Positions 10,110 to 22,100 of a DNA stretch of 64,000 bases are shown here, one piece after another. This stretch comes from Scilla litardierei (Eukaryota; Streptophyta; Magnoliopsida; Asparagales; Asparagaceae), in contig CM061139.1 of the NCBI GenBank assembly GCA_030789695.1, positions 3,859,878 through 3,923,877 on the forward strand, given 5' to 3'. The notes below the pieces were generated by a model. That model did no database searches. It saw only the letters and a program-made list of their open reading frames with translations, and was not told where the DNA came from. The number at the start of each line of letters is the position of its first letter. The stretch's first letter is position 1. The translations under genes and the position numbers were made by a program.

Positions 10110-13100
10110 ATGGAGAGAAAGAAGATGACGATGCGATCCGACCACGGCCCACCGTCGGGGTTCATCTTCACGTGCGATCGCGTCACAAAGTCCGAGTGTT
10201 ACCGATTGCAGGTCTTTGGGCTCCCTTGGTCGAGGATTGAGTCTGTGATGAGGATCGAGCCCGGGGCGGCCCTGTTCCTCTTCGATTGCGAGCTCAGGAT
10301 CCTCTACGGAGTTTATCGGGCTGCTTCTTATGGGGGTGCAAATCTCGAGCCTCTTGCTTTCGGGGGCAAGTTCCCAGCTCAGGTGCTTCTTTAATGCCAT
10401 TTGTCCCCTAAAAGGCATCGATTTTGATTTTCTTGCTATTTAAGCATATTTTTCCCATCTATCTGGGGAACAACGTGTATCATCATCTACTGCAAATGGG
10501 CATGCTTAAATTGTGCCATGGTGGCTGAGTTAACACTTTGTTTGGAAAGATGGCGTTTATGGGCAATGCAAGCATTTTTCCTATGATCTCATTAGTAGTG
10601 TATGCTTAAAATTGTGGGAACGTATTTTGCTTTGCGCTTATCTTGACTTCTGCCATGCACGGAGACAAATGGACTTCCTCCTTCCGGCAGACATTTTTTT
10701 TCCATAGGTAGAAGTGGTGATGGAAGCGTGCGAATTGGTCATATATTTATGCATGTCTTGAAATGTCGGTTTCTCTTGCCTTTTTTTGCTGGCTTAAACA
10801 TATTGAAATCATTTGAAATGGAATTTCTAGGTGGTGTGGCTGTGATAGATCACATCGGATGTAATCGATTTTGGGTTGCCCAATTTTAAATTTTGTTAGA
10901 GTCTCTCCATAGAGAATACAGCTGATAGTAGCATTGCTTAAATAAATTGATTGTGGTAATAGATATCGTCATCTGGGCCCTTATAATATAAGGACAATTA
11001 TAACTCGCCAAAAAAAAACAAGCAAAATGCTTCTTAGTTTTGCCTGTTGCAGTTTGGTGACTTGACTGCGGAAAGCTAGAGTTAAGAAAGCAAAACTGCA
11101 TATTTAAATAAGGCAGTGTACGTGGGCAGGTTAATATATCCATTACCTGGCGACATGGTTGTACCTCTTGGAGACAAGATGTGCTTTTAGTGTGTCTTTG
11201 CAGCATGTCATTGAATTTGCTGGTATATCAGTATAGTTGTATAATTTTCCTTTAATAAACTGGTCTATTTGGTTTAATCGTAATCATCGCTCATCATCTA
11301 AACTCTTAAAGTTTTTGCATCCAAATTTGGTCAGCTATGTATGAATTTAATTAGTTTTATGAGACAGCTATCAGCCCTCTAAATTTGTGCCAAAATCCTT
11401 ACCCACGCAACTATTGACAATAGAGTTGCCATGCAGTTCATATATTGGAAAACCTGCTTTCTGGTCATGTAATTTAAGTGGAACCACTTTCCGAGTTCGT
11501 CTACAGCAGGAAAGAACATATAATGATAGAATAAGAGGAAAGTTGATATATTTGTTATATCGAATTACATTCAATTTTTAGGTGTAAATAGAGCCAATAA
11601 TCTAATGTAATAGTCACATGGATTATATTTCCTCTGGTTCTAAGAATCAAATGACATATGAAGCAGGTTGGTATATCGTTTTGGCTAATTTAGGGGAGTG
11701 AAAAATTAGATGACTCGTATAATGTCACCTTCTACTGCTAACATATGGATTATTTGCCTGTGGTCATATTTCCTTGTTGCCGATTCCTTTACCTGCATTC
11801 TGACACTATTGTATCATTATTTGTCTGATTTTCTTGTTTAATATGGATTCTTGTATTCAGTTCTTCTCATTTTATTTGGGTTTATGAGCTCATAACATTT
11901 TGAGCACCGTTCTAAATTACATGTATGTTGCAGGTGAAATTCCAGGCAGATAAGGATTGCCATCCCCTGCCTGAGAGCGTTTTCAAACACGCTATACAGG
12001 AGAATTACTCCAAGAACAAATTTAGACCTGATCTCAACTATCCACAGGAAAGTCGTCATCATGATAGATCTAAAGCATGATTTGCATTAGGAAGAGACCA
12101 ACTTTTTTGATCCATCTTTTTTATCTGTGAAATCTTATTATGTACTCAACTGATAGATTTCTGTGATCCATGTTTATGCAGGTCAGGAAATTGTTGTCTT
12201 TGTTCCAGGTTACCACCGTGACTCCTCATCATCTACCCCCTGTTGTGAGCGTGGATATTTCCAACAATGTAAAAAACAAGGAGGGTTTACCCTCGGGGTT
12301 CATCTTCATGTGTGATCGCGCCACCAAGCCCGAGTGTTTTCGATCTCAAGTCTTTGGGCTCCCAATGTCTAAGATTGATTCAGTGATGATGATTGAGCCT
12401 GGGATGGTGCTCTTTCTCTTCGATTGTGAGCTCAGGATTCTCTATGGAGTTTATAAGGCGGCATCTCATGGTGGTGCAAATCTCGTGCCTGATGCTTTTG
12501 GAGGAAAGTTTCCAGCTCAGGTGATGGTGATGATGTCCTTTTCCTCTGACTTGACATTTCCCTTTAAAATAATGATCTTTGAGGGATTTAAATTGGTATG
12601 CTTCAAAATACAAAAAATATATTCATGCACTTGGGGTCCCCTTCATAGAGCTATCCTGCCAATTAATTAGTTTGAAATTTGCACTGACATGTAAACTGGT
12701 TAACATAATGTATATTACTGTTTAGTTTTGACTTTTGAGGCCGTTTTGGGAAAGTGATGTATCAATAGGAAATGGATACACTTAAAATTCTGAAATATTT
12801 TTAATGTATAGAGAGAGAGGTATCATATGACATATGAGACTTTTCTCATGAACGCAGATGTGGTACGTTCTCATTGGTAAAGCATGCGATGTTTGCTAGA
12901 GTTCTCGTATATACATTGATGTGGCACAATCTCATTTGTAAAAGATAAATGGTCACATGGGGGTGTACGTTTTAATCCATGTGACACATTCTCTATTACC
13001 AACAAGATCGCGCAACGTCGGTGTGTATGAGATACTCTGACATATGTCATGATATCCATTTTTCTCGAGCCCACACCCGCATGTGCACACGCGTGTTCAC

Positions 13101-16100
13101 ACACAAAAAGGGATGCTTATAGAATACATTCATGTTAGGCCAATGATACGTTGAAGACGGATATGAGTTACCACCTTTTATCAGTCAGAAAGAGGGAAGA
13201 TGATTTATAATGGCAAATGCCAAAAAGAAAAGAAATAAATGCTAACACTACTCTGATGACTGAGTAGGATATGCTTAGAGTTGTGGGATATCAAGTTCAT
13301 GTGGCATGTCTTGGCTTATTTCAGCCATCGGTGCCCATTTATTCTAGACTCCTTCCTAGCCTGGGGTAACATATGGAAACACGTAACTCAGGTTTTCTCT
13401 ATTATTTATAGTGTTCATTCTTTAATTGGAGGTTTAACATTAGTATTTGTGTGGACTTAGAATTGTGGTAAGTAGTAACACACGTCTATGTGTGTGCATA
13501 CCGGTTATTCCCTATTTACTATAATTTTCTGTATCTTCTAATGCTAGAACGACATGGCTTTACATCAACTTTCAGATTCCAAAAAGGTTTCAAACATGCG
13601 CTCTAGAATTTTCTACATTACTCTCTTCAATATAATTTAAGTTGCTTGAGTCATTCCAAACCCTATTATGTGGCTATATTTTATACAAATACTAGAGCTT
13701 TTGCTATATATTCGTCATGAATGCCAAAAATCTAGCGGGAGCCTATTATGTGGCTATATTTTATACAAATGACTAGAGCTTTTGCTATACACGCATCAAG
13801 ACGGCCAACCATCTAGTGGGCACAATTTTCATGACCAAAAAGGTTGATTTTCTGAAGTCCTATTCATCAACTGCTAGCCTACAATGCATCATGCTTTATG
13901 GAAATTTCTATCTTGCTACAGTTTCCTTAATTAGGAATCTGATACATTGTAGACTAGCAGTTCCGGTAATTTTAGTTTCTCTTTGGGTTTACTCTGGAAC
14001 CTTCTTATGGTAGAGTGGCACCATAGCTAACCCCATTTTGATGGAAAAAGGAGAGAAGACGACGACAGTGATAATGCCATGTGCACTAATAGGTATTTTG
14101 ATTTAAGGACTTGATTGATGAGAACCATTAAGCTTGGATCTTTTTTCTTTTTAACTTGGCATGCAGGGGCACTTGAGGGGATGGGAGTGTGGTGGTAGGG
14201 ATGTAGAGTGGCACCATAGCTAACCGCATTTTGATGGAAAAAGGAGAGATGACAACGACAATGGTGATAATGTCATGTTCAGTAATAATTATTAAAATGT
14301 AATGACTTGATTGCTGAAAAGTAAATACGGAACCATTTAGCTTGGATCTTTTTTCTTTTTAACTTGGTATGCCGGGACACTTGAGGGAATGGGGGTGGGT
14401 GGTGGTAGGGATGTAAACAGATGCATGAAATCCAAAACCCAATATGTAGTAATTCAGATTTGGATGTAAAACCTAATTCCCAATCAGATTCGGATGTGGG
14501 TAGTCATTTAATATTAGTTTCGGAGCCATATTCGAATTCAGTTATAAATCTATTGGATCCAGATAATATGAATAAATGCATGATATTATGTATCATTACC
14601 CATTGCACGTTAAAGTAACCTGATATAACCAATACTTATATATCCAAGTTGCGAACAAATCCCATGTTTTATCCAGACCCAATACTAACAAATGATTTGT
14701 AAGGATGTTTTCTATTCCTCCACGAAATAAACCGACTTCCTTCTGCTTCTCTCTGCATTTTAGAAGCCAAACCATTAAAACTCTAAATCATCTTTAGAGA
14801 TGGAAATAAGAAATTCAGAACTGATTATCTCATCTCAGCGAGCTCGTTTGGTTTCTTTGCAAGGTTTCATCTATCAAATTTTTTGGGAGAGGTTTTAGTT
14901 TCATTGTTTATCTTTTGATTTTTTTGAATGCTATCCTAGTAGAATATAACTCTTTGTAAAATACTTGGTAGGTCAATATCATTTTATTGTAAATTCTCTA
15001 CATTTTATTCTTTCTTTAAGCCTATTATCGAAACATTAGGTTTTATTTCAAGATATATTTGTTATATATATATATATATATGGGAATAATGGGTATCATA
15101 CGCCATATGAGAGGGTCTCTCATATTCCCTCTCACATAAAGGGGGCAAGTACAAGCTCACATGGGCTTGTACTTGTTGTACTTGCCCCCTTTATGTGAGA
15201 GGGAATATGAGAGACCCTCTCATATGGCGTATGATACCCATTATTCTATATATATATATATATGAAATTTCTTGTTTGAAGATGTAATTTTTTCCCTTAT
15301 TGGTAGATCATGTTGATTACTATTAGTGTTTTAAAAAGCACAGCCCCAGGGGCTTTGGTGGCCAACTATGCTTGGGTGGCTCTTTTGGCTACGCGCTCAG
15401 GGCTTAGGCAGCCCTTTTGTGCAATGTCCGCTCGAGCAGCCTAGGCGTGTGCTCCGGCATTCTCAAGCAGCCGAGGCCCCGTGGTGGGCCTAGGCAAAAC
15501 TTGACTATTAAAATATTAAATGCAATATTTGTTTTATAGTTTTATTGCTTTTAAAGTTTGATGGTCATTTAGATACAGGTTCAGGGAAAACGCCTAGGCA
15601 TCACATAATCATTTGAAATTCTGTTTTTTCCCTTTTCCAGAAAATGTGTTTTGGCCTTTTTAGTTTCCAAAAATAGCTCCAAACCCCAGAAAATTCTAGT
15701 AAATCCAGAAAAATTACATTTTCACCTGAAAAATAAGAGAAGCTAAGATTAGACCATAAAAATTGCATTTTATGTATTAAAAAGGAGTATGCTGAAATAT
15801 TCATTGATATCACAAATATGCGCATATCAAAGCCAACATGGACAAAATATATACATAAAATGCCTAGAAATAGAGGGGGGATATGCAATATTTCTCCACA
15901 ATCAGTTATATAGAGAAATACTTTCTTGGTATATGCAATGCTAAATTCATTTTCAGCATTGGTTACTATTTAAAATAGATCTTCGACATCGGTGTCTGTT
16001 CAAATGCCAGTCTTCCCAAATGCCAACCAATCTGTTATTTGGTCCAATAATTATCAAATCCAAAGTCTGAGAAATATCTGTTGGATCTGGATCTAAGCCT

Positions 16101-19100
16101 AGGGGGTGAATAGGCTAATAAAAATTCTCGTGCAACCCACGAGCAATCACATGCAGATATAACAGATACAGAGTAAATAATAATCAATCAGAGTACGCAG
16201 CAGATTTACCCTGGTTTGGTTGTCCCCACGACCTACGTCTAGCCCCGAAAGCAAATACTAGATTACTAATGTTACTGGTACAACATGTAGCTAGAGCACC
16301 TCTCTACACTCACCTGGTTCTCTGTGCCGCACTCCACCGGTGCTCTTGGTACAACTTGTAGCTAGAGAACACACTCTACACTCACTTGGCTCTCAGTACC
16401 TGCACTCCACCGGTGCTAAACAAAACTAATCCTAGTATAGGCTCTCACTTGACTAGTCCCAACTAGTCAAGTCTATCTTGTCTAGTACCACACTAGACAA
16501 GATCCCAAAGTCACAAATATGGTAAAGTTTTCTCTACTGAGATCTATACACCAATACACAAAGATAAATAAATATGCAATTAGAATAGCTCAGTGATGGT
16601 TTAGTCGTCTCTGTCAATCAGCTCAAGCCAGACCAAATCTGACAGGATGTAGTCGTCTGTCTCACGTTATGGCTCTCTCAAGATGTGGCCTCCTTCTTTG
16701 GTTTCGAAGCTTGCGTCGATGGATAAAGAGACCCCTGAAAGTTGCAGCTTTGAGAAGATCCCCCTTTGGTATGTTGCGCAATAAGGAGAATATGGGCTAT
16801 GGCAAGTTGCGGCCTTGTGGGAGTCTTCCTTGATGTGTTGTGCAATGAAGAGATGGAGAAGCTCCTTGATGACATTTGCGACCTTGGCTTGGAGAACCCC
16901 AAGTATGTTGCGGCCTTGAGGAGTATGGTTGCTTGAGCTTGCGCAATGAAGGAGGGTGCTTGGCTTGATACTTGCGCAAGGTAGATGGAGATGGAGCTTT
17001 GGGTTTTGGGAGGAAGAGGGTTGCACAAGCTAGGGTTTTGGTCTTTGAAAGTTGCAGCCTAAAGGAGGATGATGACTTGCGCAATGAGCTTAGGAGTATG
17101 GCAATGGTGCTTTGGCCTTGGAGCTTTGGCAATGGAGATCCCTACTAGGTTGCGCAAGGAGGATGAAGCAATGGAAGAAGGAGCTTATGTTGCGGAATAT
17201 AGATGGTTCAAGCTCTAAGGGATGTTGCGCACCTCTTCATGTATGGTCGGCCTCCCTTTGTTTTTCTTGGGTTGCCCTCTCTCAAAATATCTCTATTTGA
17301 ATATGAGTTTATATAGGAGAGGATGAGATCAATTAGAATCAATTAGAATCCCATAATTGATGGAGATTGGAAGGAACCCTAACTTGAATAAGATTTGAAT
17401 GAATCACCATGGATATGGAGTTTGAATATGGATGGCTATATGATTTGAATTTGAGTAGCTATGAGATTAGAATTGGATCTTATTTAATCACAATTGATTT
17501 GCATGAGATTCTCCATATCTCTCTATCTTTGACCAAGTCTTCAATTTGCATGGCTTTAGGATATGATTCATGCACTAATTGATTTGAATCAATTCAAATA
17601 TGGATTTGAATTGATTTCCTCATCATCTTCATATCTTTGACTTAGTCCAATATTTGTAGCCATTATCTCCATCTTTGACTTAGTCCACTTTACTAATGCA
17701 TGGCAAATTCTTCATCACTTTGACTTAATCTCTCTTTGAGTATTTGCGAGAGTGCCATTCCTGAAAACACTTAGCACACACATTAAATCGTTCATACACG
17801 TTTGTTATCATCAAATATGAAGTCATCGATCGTTGTATCCAACCACACGTTGTATCTAACTACACATTGTATCCAACAAGATCCACTAGAAAAGTTATGT
17901 GAGAGCAGTACTACACTTCTTCAAATACTTGAACAATTAAAGAGGAAGTAAGAGCTCGAATCGAAGTCTGCGTCCACAATTAAGCTTGAGCCCAAACATG
18001 ATTCAACGATTGAGCCCGAGCTCGAGCTAGAATTTGAGACAAGTAGAGACTGAGACTGAGCTTAACTCTGAGGCAGTTTGAGTTTGAGCATGAGCCAAGT
18101 CCCGAGTATAATATTGAGACATATTTTGAGTCTGAGCTCACATCGAAGCCGGAGATTAAGCCTGATCCAGAACTAGAGCCTCAGATCGATTCTGATTTAG
18201 TATCACATCTTGGGTAGAAGCTCTAGCTTAAGCCACTTATTGATTGTAAGCCAGACTACAGATAGATAAATCACTTGAGTTGGTTGAGCACATCAAGTTT
18301 GTCCTTCCTAATCTACTACCACGGCTTGCCAGTTAGTAATTTTGACGTGCTTTCCTTTTTTCCGTGATCTTGCTACATTCTCTTAAAGATGCACATCTAT
18401 AATATTTCATTTTGGTTCATTTCAAGGTATGAGAACATGTATTTTGTAATAAGAAATTATTGATTATTACGGTTTTACACTTATCACCATTCATTGGGTG
18501 ATGAATATTTCAAAGCTGAGGAGAATAATGTGATACGACCTGGGGGTGTGGCAACAAATCAGTGGCATAAGTGAACCAATGGTATTTCTCAAGGTTCTAA
18601 ATGGCGTGAGGCGTGGCGTGGTAGCGAGGTCAAGCCTCAAGCCTTAGGAGCCTTGGCAGAGCCATGTCGTTTTTCAAAGGCGTCGCTTAAGGCGGCAAAT
18701 GTTTGTATATATTATATAATATATATAGAGGGAGACAATAGACTATGCTCCACTTAGATGGATTAGTTTCCAAATCCTACCAAATACATGCCTTCCATCT
18801 ACATTCAGATGTGTGCTGACAATTAACCAAAGTGTTACTTTACTAAAAAGCAATTGTTTACATAACTAAAAAGCATATGACCTCAAAACGTCATCAATAT
18901 CAAAGCAATCGATTAACACAGTTAAAGCTATTTGGATAATTGGATCTGAACGAAATTTGCTGATACTTGAAGGAACATTGATTTTTGCATATCCTAGTTC
19001 AACATCTTGAATAAACTTTGTTCACAAGTGTTGTCTAAAGCCAGAAAAGGAATAATATTGATACATCATATGGACACATTTCAGCTAAGCAAGTAAACAA

Positions 19101-22100
19101 ACACCATACTATGCATAAGGCATATAATCATTAAATGAAGCTGATTTGTGGTGTATAATGCAGTTTGAGCTCACTAATCTTCTTCGCAGATTTGATGTAG
19201 ACACCATATATTTAGCGAAATCATCATCAAAGTATCAATGCATTTTTAGCCCTATAATAGAGAACAGGTCGGGTTCCATTTTTTTTATTTTTTTCGTTTT
19301 TTGTGGCGCGCCTTGTGTCGCCATGGCGCGCTATGGCGAGGCGTGCCACCTTAAATAGCATATATGGGCATTAACGTGGTGTGGCGGTCGTGCCTTGCCG
19401 CCATGGCGTCGCCGTGGTGAGTTTTTTAGAACCTTTGTATTTCTATAATTCTAGGCACCATGAGACAAATATGAAATTTTGAGGGTTCAGGGACAAATAT
19501 GTAATTTTAGGAAAATTAGTCTTATAAATGTATTCTTATAAATGTATGTAGTGCTGGGGTAATTAGGGGGATGCAGAATTGTAGAAGAGAATTGAGAAGT
19601 AGAATAGATTAGGAGTATGAAATCCTAAATTAGTATCAGAGTTAAGCCGTCCTCTCGAATTAAAGGCTAGGAAAAGCGGTACTCCTCTCGAATTGAGGCC
19701 AACTATTCGCTGTATTTTCAATTTATCTATAAAAATCTAATTTTTATCCTCAAATCCCTAGTGGAACGTATCAAACTGGTATAGAATTAAAGGGAGAGCG
19801 TTGATCGTGATTGTGGCAAGAAAGGTGAACGCTTTGGAAGAAAAGTTGAAAAAGAGGTGGAGGTTTTCAAGAGAACAATGGAGGAACATCATCGATCGAT
19901 GGAGGAACAACATCAAGCAGCCATGGAGGAGCGAAATCAATCAACGGAGGAAAGGCTTTCATCGATAGAAATCTCCATGAAGCAGATTTGGGAGAAGATG
20001 AACATCCCTCTGCCTGAGAAATAGCCGACGAAGCTAAAGCTGAAGGAAGCTGACGTCAACTACATAGATCCGGAAAAAGGCGACACCTTTGGTTAAATAA
20101 AAGGAAAAAGCTGTCGCCTTTGTGGGAGATCGACCACCGAACGACGCAGATCCGATGCAAAAGTCGAAATTTTTGATTGATAACGAGGGAAAATCATCTC
20201 TCTTGAGGAGAAGATCCATCCCGACATCAGATTTGATCAATGACGATGACTCAGATCTAGGGCTAAGGGCACTACTTTTCAACATAAGGTGGAAAGTCAT
20301 CAACTTTAAGGAAGATCTGCATCCGGATGACAAAGATCTGCGCACGGAAGGCAGAAATTCCCACAAAAATCCATGGGGATGTGGCTCATGGCGGAGGTGC
20401 GGGATGACGTAGGGCGGATCGCCTATGCCATGGCCTGCTGATGGGCCGTCAGGGCCCAAACGAGCCTGGGGCAGGTCGCCCAGGCCACGGCCAGCCTTGG
20501 GCGGGCCGCCCAGGCCCAGGCAAGTCTGTGGAGGGCCGCCTAGGCCCAGGTGGGCATTGGGCAGGCAGCCTTAGGGCTCGCAAAACTTAGGCATGCCCAT
20601 GGGCTTAGTGACAGCTCCCAGGAGCCCTTCGGCCCCTGGTTCTCAGGCGGAAGGCCCCCCGGAGCTCGATAACAACCTCCGGGAGCGTCGACCCTTCAGG
20701 GGTTTTGGCTATTGCCGTGGCATCTATTCGGGCTTCGCTGATGGCGACAGAGACTTTGAGTGGTCCGACGATAGCGGATGAGGCTTGCAAGGCTTCGGCT
20801 GGACCACATAAGGTCCACTATGGGGCGACAGCCCATGGGATAACGAAAGTGGACCCAAGTGAAGACCACGACAATCCATAGGAAGGGTTGCCCTGGGCCC
20901 CCGTGACTCGCCGTTGCCCTTTCGGGGGCAACGCCGACAATATGAGAGATTTTTGGGGGATCGACGAGGATGGAGGTGATATGTGGTGGATTGACGACGG
21001 ATGGTGAGATGGCGTCACATCTGTAGGAGTCCAAAGTGGAGATTTTTAGGCCCAACAACTCAGCAGAACACCTATCAGCACCTATCAGCAGTTTCACTAC
21101 GGACAACCCAATCAGGGAACGGAACATGGGCACTTCGGCGTTGACAATAAGATTCGAAAGTTGAAGATGCATGTCTTTGATGTGGGATTTTTATGGGTGG
21201 GTCTATCATACAGATAGATATTTCACCATGCATCATCTGACAGAGGAGATGCTAATGACAACAGGTATCTGTTTAGAGGGAACTGTTCTGGCATGGTTTT
21301 AATGGAAGGAGCAGAGACAACCTGTACGCTCATGGGAGGAATTCAAGGACTGCTTGCTGCATCGATTTCGAGACACTTACGGTGTGACGTATACGAACAA
21401 GTCTTTCCCTGCAAACAGGAGTGCACCGTCAGAGATCACAGGGAGAGATTCGAGATGCTCTCGGTCCACGTAAGGGTGTTCCTGAAGAGTCGCTAGAGGG
21501 GAGTTTTATGGAGGGATTAAGGCAAACATCAGAGCAAAGCTTTGTATACTGATGCCGAGGGGGTTTGGAGATGGGATGGAGCCGGCCCAGATGGTGGAAG
21601 ACAGGAACACTGCAAAGTAGGCTACCAAGGAAACGATGAGCGGGACCACATCCCACACTCATGCTACAATAAGGATACAAAAGTTCCAACTGGAAGGGGT
21701 TCAGACACGCTAGAAGAACATCGAGTCTCAATCCGACTGCAGGTTCAAGTGTCTCACGGAGGCGTAGCTCTAAAATAAGCGCAAATGGGAGCTATACTTC
21801 CGCTATGATGAGAAGTTCATGTTAGGACATCATTACCGTGATCGTGCTCTCCAGGTGGCTGATAGTCAAAGATGAAGATGGCGAGGGCATAATAGCTGAG
21901 GAGAAAGACCCAGGAAGGGATGAACACCCTCATTTGAACTAGTATGTCTCATGGACTTCATGACACCATCTTGAGGATAATGTGGCTATCTGGGGTAGAG
22001 TAATGATTCACAATTTGGGGGTACGACGGCAAATCAGCGGCGGAAGCAACCAGTGACAATTATGTAATACTGGATACCATGGACAAAACTGTAATTTTAG

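Noticed and set aside
10092..10418. Antisense frame over DCD exon 1
   Set aside because: It is a shadow of a conserved coding exon; no motif of its own.
16667..17132. Overlapping minus-strand frames of 110-119 codons
   Set aside because: They lie inside the copia-type solo LTR and translate repetitive TTGCGCAA-type sequence; no domain.
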